64,000 bases of DNA from Ehretia macrophylla (taxonomy: Eukaryota > Streptophyta > Magnoliopsida > Boraginales > Ehretiaceae). Location: NCBI GenBank assembly GCA_037974665.1, contig CM075775.1:41318152-41382151 (forward strand), written 5' to 3'. Below are positions 1 to 10,657 of the stretch, piece by piece (positions within the stretch are counted from its first letter, which is position 1; each line of letters begins with the position of its first letter). A program made the translations under genes and the position numbers. The notes beneath the pieces were generated by a model that saw only the letters and a program-made list of their open reading frames with translations, did not search any database and was not told where the DNA came from.

Positions 1-1763
1 ATGAGAATGAAAGAAAATTGAACTGTGATGACGTTTGTTTTTAACAAAAAAAATAAAAAGAAGGAAATAGTACAGATGAAAGTTCACCCTCAATACTCTC
101 TCTAAGAAAGCATACAAAGCTGCATGAAAGCCCAATCCCCAGTATAGTGCTGACGTCAGAGTACAAATCACAGCCCGAAAACCATCTTGCGGATTGAATA
201 GTTCACGCCTTCTCGGTAAGAGCACCTTAGCTAGAGCCGTTCAAAGCCATAGCCCCTGGATCTGTTGTGGGCAATTAGATTTGTAGTGGGATCTTCCCCT
301 TGGGCTTGTAAATGGTAAATGAGAGAAGGCTGGCTTGTCGGCTAAGAAAGCTTATCTTAGAATGGAATTATCCTTTATTCCAATTGAAGGTCACTAGCGA
401 GACTTACGTTACTCTCATTAGTAGCCTACTAGCCTTACTGACTTATCCTATCTACTACTTCTAGAAGGAGGTGAAAAGATTAGACTAGCGATCGTTAGTC
501 TACTATACTATACTATCCTATCTAAAGAAGACTGACTTAGACGACTAGCCTAGACTAGTCTTATAGAATCCAAGGGGAACTATGTCTGGTCTATCATTGC
601 CTTCTTCATAGAAATTCTTAGGCAAGTGAAGCAATAAGCTAGTATCTTGTTTTTCTGCTTCTGAGGCTGCATCCTTATCAGTTAGTGAGGTAGCTGCTAC
701 TAACCTTTTTAAGGCCTTTGTTATAGGCTTGTACTTGTTGAATCAATGGAGCGTGAACTCACACAAAGTGTACAGTGCGTCAAGTGATCCGAGGGTTCAA
801 GCCGCTAAAGCCCGATCTGATCCTGATCATCTTGCTATTTTCGCCCTCATGCCTAGTGAATCTTTTCTTTAATAAGCATCGATTAACTCTATGCCAGCTG
901 CCGCAGTACTATAGAGGATGCAAGCCTTATCCAGAATGATTGGGCCTAAAGCATTTGTAGGTGTCTTTTTAAGTCAAATCCCAAGGCTCAACCGTGGATA
1001 AGCGGTGGAAACTACCAAGCTGGAGTACGGTAGGGGCAGAGGGAATTTCTGGTAGAGCGGTAAAATACGTAGAGATTAGAAAGAAGACCAATGACGAAAG
1101 CACTCTACTGGGCCAACACTGAGACAAAGACGGGCTATCAAGAACGTAGAGGAGGTAGGATGGGCAGTTGGTCAGATCTAGTATGCATCGTAGATGGACG
1201 GTAGTAGGAGTCTCAGTTGCCAATTATTCAGTGCCAGTAGGATAAGGAGTAGCTGCCTATGCTTCAAGATGAGAGAGTAGTTGCCCAGCCAATTTCTTTT
1301 CACTTCCAAAGTCAGAACTCTTTCGCTGATAATAGAGTTGCTTCATTGTAATGGCGGACTAGGAAAGATAGGAAAAGAAAGCCAGTAAGGTGTTTACAAG
1401 CTTGTTTGATAGAACAAGGTCAAGGGTAAACTTTAAGTTCCACTAATCCGCTTACTAAGGAGCCTAAGGTGCCAAAGAAAAGGAGCTAAGGAGTTACTAG
1501 ATAAAGTTCCGAGTTGACGAGATCAAAAACAAATCTATCCCAAAGAAAAAAGCCTAGTTGTAGTAGACGAAGATGGTCACCTAGGATAGGCAGACAAACC
1601 TGAAGCTTAGAAAGTAGCCAACAAAGACACTATAGGAGAACCACCTAGGATGGCGTAACAGACTCGATCATCTATTTCTTCAATGTGGGTTTATGCATTT
1701 GTCTTTTGAATCGGTCAAGGGTTTAGACAGGATATGTTTAGCCAGTATAGCTATAACTATTAG
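1..1763. other. Unassigned, plant-mitochondrial-like intergenic DNA
   Basis: I recognise no gene here. Base composition is mixed and not AT-rich like the LTRs further on. Around 430-570 there is a patch of short overlapping direct and inverted repeats built from CTAG-containing words (gactagc, agactagtc), a texture I associate with plant mitochondrial intergenic DNA. The open frames are short and carry no motif I know. The mitochondrial assignment is inferred mainly from the ccmFN pseudogene to the right. It could equally be old nuclear DNA. Confidence 0.35.
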
Positions 1764-1868
1764 AGACGACATAGGATGGAGTGATGATGATGACACATGA
1801 ATCAGATCGGCATGAATTTGACACTTCATGCATCCCCTGACGAATTTGTTAGAATCTTGATCCGCCAT
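1764..1868 (-). pseudogene. Ty3/gypsy integrase zinc-finger fragment
   Basis: The minus strand encodes a short stretch containing FVRGCMKCQIHADLIHV followed by LHPMSS. This matches the end of the HHCC zinc-binding domain and the following linker of plant non-chromovirus gypsy integrases (Tat/Ogre/Athila type), where the Cys pair CxxC is followed by a Q-x-H/Y-A-D/N-x-I-H stretch. Nothing recognisable of the catalytic core follows, so this is a scrap only. Such scraps occur both in plant nuclear DNA and in plant mitochondrial intergenic DNA, so it does not settle the origin of the block. Confidence 0.6.
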
Positions 1869-1913
1869 ATTCTTTTCAAATGATCTTTTTAGCGACCATT
1901 TGGTTATTGACAT

Positions 1914-2660
1914 GTCATCCGCATACGCAAGAGTTCCATGTCGCTTTCTTGGCTTCCTTTGATCAAAGATATTTTGAGTCTAAGTCGACCGATAAGCCCT
2001 TCATTATTATTAGTAAGATGAGGCTGAGAAGTATAAAGGTGCAAAACTTCTACCTGATGGATTCGAAGACTCGAGCTATCCCTCTCCTCTAAAAGTATCC
2101 ATAACCACTTGCCTAAAAGTGCTTGATTCATGAGCTTTACAAGCCGGAGACCCAGACCTCCATCTTCTTTTCTACCTTTCCAAAGGAAATCTCTCTTTAT
2201 CTTTTTAATCCTCACAGCCACCGAGGATGGAATGGTAAATAATGAGAGAGGATATGTAGGAAGGCTCGCTAACGAAAGGAAAAAACCTCTGCTGGGGATA
2301 AAAGGGTTAGTTTCCCACCTTTGGATAAATATACTTTAAACTATTCCAACAGAAAATGGTAAGTCTCTTCTCAAAGCGTTCCACCACCGGATCCCATATC
2401 ACCTTAGACTATTATTTAACGCCCAACGGGAGACCAAGGTAGAAGGATGGGAGGCAGTCCATCTTGCACCATAAATCCGCCTCGAGTTCCTCTATGTTGA
2501 TCACCTCTCCTATTGCTAAGATATAACTTTTCATCAAGTTTCTCTTTATTCATAAAACTCCCTTGAAGCATTGCAAGGTACATCTAAGGAGTCTGAGCTG
2601 CAAATGATTGGCTTCACATAGGAAAAGAGTGTCATCAGCAAACTGAAGGTGAGAGATAGG
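1914..2660 (-). mobile_element. L1-type LINE reverse transcriptase fragment, 3' part
   Basis: Read on the minus strand from 2660 leftwards, broken frames give the order of motifs typical of a plant L1 reverse transcriptase. The catalytic box is QFADDTLF (FADD codons at 2631-2642), then a segment with LPSFYLGLPLG, then WDPVVERFEKRL, then [14 protein letters not shown] and GGLGLR near 2110-2221, and finally ALLGKWLW. In-frame stops and frame changes separate these pieces, so it is dead. The 5' continuation lies across the solo LTR at 5342-5400. Confidence 0.82.
2656..2660. repeat. Target-site duplication ATAGG, left copy
   Basis: The five bases ATAGG directly before the LTR are repeated at 5337-5341 directly after it. 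A perfect 5-bp duplication is what Ty3/gypsy integrases normally leave. Confidence 0.9.
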
Positions 2661-5336
2661 TGTGATAACCCGAACCCGGCATGCATTTAATGACATTTAA
2701 TTGCATTTGATTAAGTGTTATCTTAAATGTTAGCATTGAATTTGTGTTTATTTTTAGTTAAACACTTATTTGTAGCTTTACTTTCATATTTCTTTTAAAA
2801 GTAATTAAAATAATACCTGAGTTAATTATTTTAACGGAATATCAACTACTTTTCATATTTATGTCAATCGGTTTCATTTTTCTTGCATTTAAATGCTCGG
2901 ATTTCAATTAAATGAAAAGTAGCTCCGAGCCGGAGTAAATTTTAAACTATGATGCTTTTAAAAAATGATATATTTCTTAAATTCTTTGAGATTTAATTGT
3001 TATTCTTTTATTGTCGCAAAGTGCATAACATTTCGAGAGCGATAGTTAGAAAATGATTTCTAGTCCTCAACAACTAGTGAAAACTAGTGTTTAGTGTTTT
3101 AATTTTAGTATTTTAGTTGTTATTAATTGGAATTGGATTTATGTTAGTTGTTTTAGCCTTAAAATGCACAAAATGAACTACTTTGACCATGTTTAGTTAG
3201 CATTGACCAAGAGGCCTCGACCTTTTGACCTTACGTCACCTTATAAGCATAACACATACAAAATAAAACAAGCAAAAATATGGAAAAATAGAAAAGCTAG
3301 GGCCGAAAATAGAAGGAGAAAGAAAAAAAGAAATTTCAACATCCAATCTTCGATTCTTCGCGTGAGCTTGCACGGGATGGTTTCTGAGGCATCCTACGAG
3401 ATTTTCTTAGCGTCTACGAGCGTCTAAGATAAGGGTTTCATGTTTATTTGCGCATTTGAATATTTTATTTATTAACTTTGATTTTTGGATTTTATCCGTA
3501 TATTGTTATTTTAATCATTTTGAGGATTAAAGAATGTTCCCTAGCAATTGTAGAACATGTATTTATAGCTTTGTAACATTTTCTGCGGTTAAATCTTGAG
3601 ATTGTAATTTAAATTGTTAGTTGAATAGTAAACTATGAATAGTAAAACCTCGTTTCGATAAAGTTGCGCTGTTATGCTTTCTGTTGATTTGAAAAGGTGC
3701 TAGGTATGCTAGAATGCCTAAATGCATGGTTTGTTTAGGTTGCGTAATGGAAAAAATGAGAAAAATGCATTAGTGAAAGTTGGGGTCGTTTCGGTCGAGT
3801 TTGGAATTTTCTCGATTTGCGTGAAGGCATTGTCGAGGTACGTCATGGAAGCACTTTTGGTGCAGTTGTGACATTGGTTGGGTAATCGGTTGAGGTAGTT
3901 GTAGTTCAAACGAGCAAAGAGGGAAATCAGGGCTTTGCGTGAATTCTAGGGTAAAGTAGGGTTTCGGGGTCTTTAGACGTGCCTTATGGTGACCTAGGAG
4001 GATTGGTGAAGTCGGTTTCCAAAACTCGTGGCTCATTTGAAAGTAGTAGCGTTTGGTAAGTTGGGGTCGTTTTGTGTTTTTGTTGGTTTTCGTAGAGTCT
4101 TGCTTGTAGAATGCTTGTTAATGCTTATTACGCTTGTTAGAGTTGATTGTTGATTGAAATGTTTATCAATTGTTGATAATGCTTGATATCTTGTTTATCG
4201 CCTCTAATTTGTATTGTTGTGCTATCGCTCGTTTATCGCCTTGTATCGAGTCTTGCATTGCATAGTGTCAGGTGCGTGAGTGATGGGCCTCTCTAGGTAG
4301 CCTCGGGTTGCCAGTGTTGGTTGCTCTAGCTTCGTATCCTATTCCCTTTTCTCGCTTGGGTTGCCTCCCAGGGAGATTTGGGTCGTAGAAATTGATGGAT
4401 ACTTCCGGGGTATTCCAAACTGGAGTTATAAGGTGGTTGCGCGCTTATTGTCAATGTTGTCAACATCAAGCTCGAGATTGATGTATCACTCGTGAAATGG
4501 TACATTGCTCGTATGAGTGAACCATAGCCTTCAGAGTGTGGTATAGCTTTGAATGGTTGTGTTAATGCATTCATTAATTGCTTAATGTATTGATTGTTTG
4601 TCTTGATTGCTTACTTATCAGTTATATTGCTTAATTGTCTTATTTGCATTGTACGACTTTCTTTCTCTCCAATTCGATATCTGTCTCGCCCTCACTGAGT
4701 ATACGTGTTGTGTATACTCACTCCTCACCACCACATTTCAGGAAATGCCATGTTAGCTGGAAAGCTCGTGATTATGTAAAAGTTCGTGCTTGAAGAGTTG
4801 TCTTGCTTGCCTATGTGGCTTGAGTTGTCAAAGATGCAAAGATGTATGTTTCATGAGTTGTTTGTATTTAATGTTAAAAAGGAATGTAATATGAGTTTTC
4901 TAGGTTATTGAGGTGATTTGGAAAAGCTAGTTTATGTATTCAGATAGAATAGTTTAACTTTAATGTATGTTTGTAATGCCAAAAGAAAAGAGTTAGAATG
5001 GTATGATAGTCTATTTTATGCAATAAGTTAGAATGGTTTAATTGTCAAGCATGAATATACTTGTAAAAGATGTGAAGAGGTAGGTTAGTCTGTAAACTGG
5101 AAATGTATATTTGCTTGTGATTGCTTGTTAAGAACAAGGCTCGGATGGCCTTGAGGTGGTTGGATGTTTGGGCATGGTATTGGTCCACTTATATGTTGTC
5201 GTAGGTTTCCTTTTTGCCTAGAAACAGGGGAGACTCCGTCCGTTTTCCCTAAAAAAATTATACTCGGGTTTGGAATTGGGTTGTGATTAGATTGATTGAT
5301 AGAACCTCCGGTCTCGAGAGGGATCGGGGTGTTACA
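2661..5336 (+). mobile_element. Solo LTR, family F2, 2676 bp
   Basis: The sequence begins TGTGATAACCC and ends GGGGTGTTACA, with TG...CA ends, and is flanked by ATAGG on both sides. It matches the two LTRs of the F2 element at 21352-28412 along its length, including the segment with the tract GTATACGTGTTGTGTATACTC near 4700. No primer site or internal region remains, so it is a solo LTR, normally produced by recombination between the two LTRs of a full element. The insertion splits the LINE fragment just upstream of its FADD catalytic codons, so it is younger than the LINE copy. Small open frames inside it are not conserved between copies and I do not call them genes. Confidence 0.93.
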
Positions 5337-5341
5337 ATAGG
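5337..5341. repeat. Target-site duplication ATAGG, right copy
   Basis: Perfect repeat of the five bases that precede the solo LTR at 2661. Confidence 0.9.
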
Positions 5342-5400
5342 AGGCGCCCCAAGCGACTGACAAGTGAAGAAATCCTGTTTTGGCATGAATCAATTCCCAG
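5342..5400 (-). mobile_element. L1-type LINE fragment, part upstream of the solo LTR
   Basis: On the minus strand this short piece reads into the LINE segment at 2660. If the solo LTR and one ATAGG copy are ignored, the frame runs straight on through LGAPPISHLQFADD, the usual lead-in to the L1 catalytic box. The 5' edge of the LINE similarity is not sharp and could lie somewhat beyond 5400. Confidence 0.65.
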
Positions 5401-6284
5401 CAGGAGCAATCATCCGAACAACTCCAAATTCTATTGATTCGAACTAGTTGATCTGTTTCATACGAAAATGCAAATCCTCATCAATGGGATAGTTCATCAA
5501 GCCACTAATATCTCGGGAGTTTGCTCTCCGATGAAAGCCCTTCCGCTTGCTAAGCTCAAGAAAGACGCTTCCCAACTAAACCCACTTTTCTTTTAAAAAA
5601 TAGCTCAAACTTGATCTTTGAAAAGAATGTCCGAGAACTTTTCTTAAGTCAACTATTGTATATTCAGCAGCTGCATCCTTAGAATGGAGTAATGGATAAC
5701 AAACTATGAAATGCTTCTAAACCGCAACCTAGGGATGGAAAGAAACAATACCTTATGATCGATGAAAGATCCTTTGAATATTGAGTGAGACTCTATTTGT
5801 TATTAATATAATTAATATAATAAACCCCATCCGGAATAGAAGAGGGGAGCTATCTTCAAAGAAGATAGTTGGAGGTTCCTTAAAATGGGTTGGTTTGGTT
5901 CCATTCAGAATGGATTCTGCTGATAATTTCTAGTTGGTCATGGAAATACCGCGGGGGGTATGGCGACACGAGTGCCAGGGAGTAGAAGAGCAGCGAAAGT
6001 CGTACTACAATAGACGTAGTTGTTGTACAAGCTTAATTGATAGTAATCTTATATTGCGTAATCCTTTTCCCTTTGGGGAGTCAAAAAGAATTGTATATTG
6101 AAGATTCACCCTTATAGGAGTGCTGCACGATGACAAGGAGGCAGCATAGCGCCAGTGGTAACGTGTGAGTTCGGCTTTTGCATAGATGTCGGTCCTGAAT
6201 CATACTTCACTCTCGTTTTGATATAAAGTCTTTTCTGTTTCTTTCTAAAAAAATCTTTCGAGTCTTGGGATGAATCATAAGGTT
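5401..6284. other. Mitochondrial-like non-coding DNA downstream of ccmFN
   Basis: No gene recognised. The stretch abuts the broken 3' end of the ccmFN pseudogene, and its mixed composition resembles plant mitochondrial intergenic sequence. At 6112-6315 a minus-strand frame overlaps the end of ccmFN but has no CcmF motif, so I treat it as a shadow. Mitochondrial origin is inferred from the neighbour. Confidence 0.45.
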
Positions 6285-7866
6285 GATGCCGGTCATTAGA
6301 AGGAAGAACCGCCATAAAAAGATTCCTCGTGTATCATCTGTAGCAAAACTATGAACGGGAGCTAGCAATCCGGACCGTATTGAAAAGGTTCCTAAGACAC
6401 AACATGTTAGAGTCACAATATTAAGAAACGAGGTCCAAGAATGAAGAAGGAGTAGAATTACTGAATGAATACAAGCAATGGCTAATACCCGAGGCATAAA
6501 ATAAGCATTTTCTACGGGATCCCGAAACCACCAGCCACCCTGACCTAATTCATGCCCACCAACTTCCTGACAAAATGCCTACGGTTAGAAACCACTGACA
6601 TGTCAAGATCCAAATTCGAATTGGTTCCTGGTCCTGGTCAGGGACCGCTGTGTTCGCACCGGTGGTCCAACAAAGAGTCGAAGTTGTGGTATCTTTCTTT
6701 CCATTACAAATGACATGCTTCACCTGTTCCTTCTCCTTGTCCACTAGCGCTCCTATCCAGAGTGAAGAGAAAACGAAAAAGCACCGCCGAAGCAGCATAA
6801 GCAGGCTTCTATTACTACGTAACAATAGAGCAGGATAGCATTTTGTGCCAACATGTTTGAATTTGAGGGTAAATAGCTCACTTGTTATACGGTTTCCGAC
6901 GCATCCAATAGAGCGAAACAATGTTCCATTCTTTTCGGCTGCATCCTTTCGCATTGGTGGCGAGTGGAGTACCACAATCCCTTTCATCATTTTTGATCTA
7001 CCTAAGCCAAATCCCATAGCACTGGAAACGTCTCTGGCATAGATGCAAGGAAGATGTATAGCTGATATAGGATTTTGTGGAATAGGATTTGATTTTGCAA
7101 GCAGTTCAGTACGAACAAAGAAATTGCAAACAAAAGGGTCAAAACTCACTGATAGGAAAGAAGAGAAAAACAAAGCAATGCCAAGAGCTCCGTCAATCCG
7201 CTGTTCATCGATAGACGAAGACCTCTCTTTATCATCTTAGGCCAGATACAACAAATGATAAGTCCTTTTTCCTTCTCGCGAACCACAGGACCGCCTAGTG
7301 CCCAGAGGAGCAAAGTTCATTTTCCTTTCAGGGTAAAATGGAGCATAAAAAAAGGTTGGCCCGTCAAAAGTTCGGGTCCTTTGTGAACGAAGTTCAGAAT
7401 CAACAAGGGTTCGTAGAATGAATGGAGTGTACAACTGGGGCGCAGCCCCACTTTTTTGTTCAAAACAAGGGAGAGATAGAATAGAATTCTTCATGAAGTT
7501 CAAAACAAAGGAATAAAAATGAGTTTCTCTATGGCCTCCTCGTTTTGAGACATTATGGCTTTGGGGTTAACCCCGGTAACAAAGAAGGAATCCATAAAAT
7601 CTTAGTATCCGACACCATGATAAAATACTACCCTCATGATTAGACCATGTCCCTAAGATTTGATAAAAGAAAGGTGCATTAGCGGTTAATACGTTGTAAT
7701 TGGATAAGTTATTAGGAATATGACAGAATGAAAAACCAAGGAAATAAAGAATAATACACCAAAATACAAGTGCTTGACCAAACACTGGTGGTTTTTTCTT
7801 GTTGTAAGTGAATGCAATGAATAGACCCAGAAATAGAAAATAATGAAACAATTCTTATATTGGCAT
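6285..7866 (-). pseudogene. ccmFN: ccmFN pseudogene (mitochondrial cytochrome c haem lyase subunit), NUMT
   Basis: In plant mitochondria CcmFN is an inner-membrane part of the haem lyase that attaches haem to apocytochrome c. The start ATG (7864-7866) is followed within four codons by a stop. In the same frame come the N-terminal segment with TYNKKKPP and [19 protein letters not shown] (to 7567), then AAPQLYTPFILRTLVDSE, then FAPLGTRRSCGSREGKRT, then MGFGLGRSKMMKGIVVLHS and RSNRSLLMLLRR down to 6550. A small deletion near 6552 shifts frame, after which the tryptophan-rich haem-handling motif [12 protein letters not shown] and [17 protein letters not shown] follow. Similarity stops just after LLMTGI, short of the family C terminus. 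In-frame TAA codons at the N terminus, 7567-7569 and 7237-7239 plus the frameshift mark it as dead. RNA editing cannot remove such stops, because it makes U from C. It is one contiguous piece, unlike the split ccmFN of Brassicaceae. Confidence 0.93.
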
Positions 7867-7935
7867 CTCGTGCCCATTTCCAAATTTTTTCTTTGTTATT
7901 CCCATCATCTGGTAACCACTGGATGATCCACAAGA

Positions 7936-7966
7936 AATGTGGTAGGATTCGAACCTATGGCCGGCC
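7936..7966 (-). tRNA. Possible remnant of a mitochondrial tRNA (T-arm only, trnP-like)
   Basis: On the minus strand 7942-7958 reads as a T-arm: ATAGG, loop TTCGAAT, then CCTAC, preceded by GGCC. The order GGCCATAGGTTCGAATCCT resembles the 3' half of plant mitochondrial trnP(UGG) as I remember it. No acceptor stem, D-arm or anticodon arm can be folded, because the sequence runs into 5S spacer at about 7976. At most this is a truncated tRNA at the edge of the mitochondrial-type block. Confidence 0.3.
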
Positions 7967-8407
7967 CATCCCTAACCTGCTGGGTCCTGTGACCAAGTCT
8001 CCGTTGCTCCGGTGTCCATAACTTTTGATCCGTAAAGAGTTATGCAACCCACAATATACCGTTGGAAAGCTCTCAGGGAGCTCTATAACAAGGGTAGCAA
8101 GCCTACTCGGTTGTGTCTTTTTTTGAAAACCAAAATCTAACTTTTTTATCAGTTTCGGGCTACTTTTCTTTTTTTTTTTGCTATTTTTCCATCCCGGGTC
8201 GTTCGTCGTGAGCAACGAAAATTCCGACAACCTAACTTGCTGGACATTAAAGGGCCCTACAACGTGTCGTATCATGTCTTATGAGGATGCCACGTTGTTG
8301 AGGCAGATAGGTTATCGATAAGCCCATTTGGCCTTTTGAATGGGACGTTTGTCTGGCCTGGGTCTGTAAACCGTCAACACATAAGGGCTTTGCGTCCTCA
8401 ACATAAA

Positions 8408-8526
8408 TGGTGCGATCATAATGGCACTAATACACCGGATCCCATCAGAACTCTGAAATTAAGCGTGCTTAGGCACAAGTAGTACTAGGATGTGTGACCC
8501 CTTGAGAACTCCTTGTGTTGCACCCC
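8408..8526 (+). rRNA. 5S rRNA gene, copy 1 (degenerate)
   Basis: 119-nt plant 5S sequence with the Pol III internal control elements recognisable: box A around GAAATTAAGCGTGCTT, then the intermediate element and box C. Box C is damaged (GGATGTGTGACC) and the loop after the start reads ATAATGGCAC instead of ATACCAGCAC. It has spacer class b and A at position 51. With about ten departures from the window consensus it is probably a pseudogene. Confidence 0.88.
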
Positions 8527-9086
8527 TATTTTCATTTTTTCTTACCCCGTTCAGCCATGCCAAGATGCTTCATCCATCAAATTTCTATTCTCAAGTCCCA
8601 CGGCATTTTGGGCAAGGCAATTTCGCTTTGCAGAGGGGCTGGGCCCACAAAATGAGGTCATGGGGCCTGTGACCTGGTCCCCGTCGCTCCGGTGCCCATA
8701 AGTTTTCATCCCTAATGAGTTATGCGGCCCACAGTATACCGTTGGAAAGCTCTCAGGGAGCTCTATAAAGAGGGTAACAAGCCTACTCAGCTGTGCCTAT
8801 TTTCAGAACCCAAAATGGAACATCTTCATTAGTTTCGGGCCATTTTTTGACTTTTTGCACTATTTTTTCATCCCGGGCCTTTCGTCGTGAGCCACAAAAT
8901 GGCCCACAACCTAACTTGCGGGACATTAGAGGGCCCTACTACTCGTCGATATCACGTCTTACGAGGATGCTGCGTTGTTGAGGTATATGGGTTGTCGATA
9001 AGCCCATTTGGCCTTTTGAATGGAACGTTTCTTTGGGCTGAGACTGTGAACCATCAACACATAAAGCTTTGCACCCTCAATATGAC

Positions 9087-9205
9087 GGGTGCGATCATAC
9101 GAGCACTAATGCACCAGATCCCATCAGAACTCAGAAGTTAAACGTGCATGGGCAAGAGTAGTACTAAGATGGGTGACCCCTTGGGAAGTCCTCGTGTTGG
9201 ACCAC
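9087..9205 (+). rRNA. 5S rRNA gene, copy 2
   Basis: Full length, with the 5' end GGGTGCGATCATAC preserved. Changes include GTTAAACGTG in box A, GGGCAAGAG in the intermediate element, CTAAGATGGG before box C, and a 3' end of GGACCAC instead of GCACCCC, which weakens the terminal helix. Spacer class b but G at position 51, one of four copies where the two class markers disagree. Confidence 0.9.
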
Positions 9206-9765
9206 TATTTTCCTTTTTTCTTGCCCCGTTCAGAAATGCCAAGATGCGTCATCCTTTACATTTCTTTTCTCGAGTCCCACGGCATCTTGGGCAAGGCAAT
9301 TTCGCTTCGCAGAGGGGCTGGGATCACAAACCGAGGTCATGGGGACTATGACCTGGTCTCCGTTGCTTCGGTGCCTATAACTTTTCATTCGTAAGGAGTT
9401 ATGAGGCCCACAGTATACCGTTGAAAAGCTCTCCGGGATCTCTATGACGTGGTCAGCAAGTTTGCTCGGTTGTGCCTATTTTCGAAATCCAAAATCGAAA
9501 GTTTTCATCAGATTTGGGCCACTTTTCTTCTTTTTACGCTGTTTTTTCATCTTGGTCTTTTGTCGTGAGCCGCGAAAAGGCCGACAACCTAACTTGTGGG
9601 ACATTAGAAGGCCCTACTTTGCGTCGATATCATGTCTTGCAAGGATGCTGCGTTGTTAAGGCAGATGGGTTATCGATAAGCCCATTGGGCCTTTTGAATG
9701 GGTCGTCTCTCTGGGCTGGGACTGTGAACCGTCAACACATAAGGGATTTGAACATTTAGCATGAC

Positions 9766-9884
9766 GGGTGCGATCATAGCAGCACTAATGCACTAGATCC
9801 CATCAGAACTCCGAAGTTAAGCGTGCTTGGGCGAGAATAGTACTAGAATGGGTGGCCACTTGGGAAGTCCTCGTGTTGCACCCT
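9766..9884 (+). rRNA. 5S rRNA gene, copy 3
   Basis: Box A (GAAGTTAAGCGTGCTTGGG) is intact. The intermediate element has GAGAATAGTAC and box C reads AGAATGGGTGGCC. The upstream stretch is an altered class a form (GGGATTTGAACATTTAGC). This is the last gene before the F1 element at 10295. Confidence 0.9.
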
Positions 9885-10302
9885 TCTTTTCATTTTTTTC
9901 CCCGTTTAGCCATGCCAAGATGCTTCATCCGTCACATTTCTTTTCTCAAGTCTGACGGCATCTTGTGCAAGGCAACGTCGTTTCGCGGAAGGGCTGGGCC
10001 ATAAACCGAGGTCTTAGGGCCAGTGACCATGTGTCCGTCACTCCGGTACCCATAACTTTTGATCCGTAAGGAGTTATGCGGCTCATAGTATACCGTTAGA
10101 AAGTTCTCCGGGATCTCTACGACGTGGGCAGCAAGTTTGCTAATCTGTGCCTATTTTTGGAACCCAAAATCGAATGTTTTCATTAGTTTCAGACAATTTT
10201 TTTTCCTTTTACGCTATTTTTTTCATCCTAGGTCGTTCGTTGTGAGCTGTGACAAGGCCAAAAACCTAACTTGCACGACATTAGAGGGCCCTACTGTGAG
10301 GC

Positions 10303-10500
10303 CTGACCTCGATTTGAGTGCGATACTTCGTTTCGTGTGCCCTAATCTAGATTTGCGTGGCTTGACCTAGGTTTGAGAATTGTGTTTCGTTTTGTGTGCC
10401 TTGCATTGAATTATGTGCATACATTTACTTGGAAAACGTGCATTCGTCTCGTAGTTTGTGCCTTACCTTGTAGTGCGTTCCCAAAACCTAAGAAACCGTG
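10303..10500 (+). repeat. U3-end minisatellite of about 20 bp in the F1 LTR
   Basis: Degenerate repeats of about 20 bp built around CGTG followed by a T-rich half (for example TTTCGTGTGCC, TTTGCGTGGCTTGACC, TTATGTGCATAC). This is the reverse complement of the GGCACGTAATTCAAGGT units seen in the minus-strand LTRs. Divergence between units is high. Confidence 0.75.
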
Positions 10501-10630
10501 CCCTCGTGCTAATCAAGAAAGCATCTTGCACGAAGCACTAAATCATTAATTAATCCTACAAATTCCACTAACTAATATTAAATTGCTAATTCAACCCACT
10601 AGAAGATAAAATCTCACAAAAAGCTAGACA

Positions 10631-10657
10631 TTCTTTATTCTTTATTCTTTATTCTTT
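10631..10657 (+). repeat. Short 7-bp microsatellite TTCTTTA x4
   Basis: Four near-perfect copies of TTCTTTA (the last one incomplete) within the F1 LTR. Confidence 0.9.

Larger units (their letters stand above)
7976..10294 (+). repeat. 5S rDNA block A (spacers and 3 genes)
   Basis: The block starts mid-unit at about 7976-7982 with GGGTCCTGTGACC, which aligns about 425 bp upstream of a 5S gene in every unit. Genes start at 8408, 9087 and 9766, a period of 679 bp. Each spacer opens with a T-rich run just after the gene (CTATTTTCATTTTTTC, a Pol III terminator), then GCCATGCCAAGATGC, GGCATCTTGGGCAAGG, ACCGAGGTCATGGGG, CATAACTTTTGATCCGTAAG, GTATACCGTTGGAAAGCTCT, TTTCATCCCGGGTCGTTCGT, GACAACCTAACTTGCGGG, and finally GTCAACACATAAGGG some 25-40 bp before the next gene. 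The left edge meets the mitochondrial-type block. The right edge is cut by an F1 LTR at spacer offset 529. Confidence 0.93.

Noticed and set aside
6285-7866. A functional ccmFN rescued by RNA editing
   Set aside because: The stops are TAA or TGA in the genomic sequence and there is a frameshift. C-to-U editing cannot repair these, and the C terminus is missing.
7936-7966. A complete tRNA gene
   Set aside because: Only a T-arm-like segment is present. The rest of the cloverleaf cannot be formed because 5S spacer begins.
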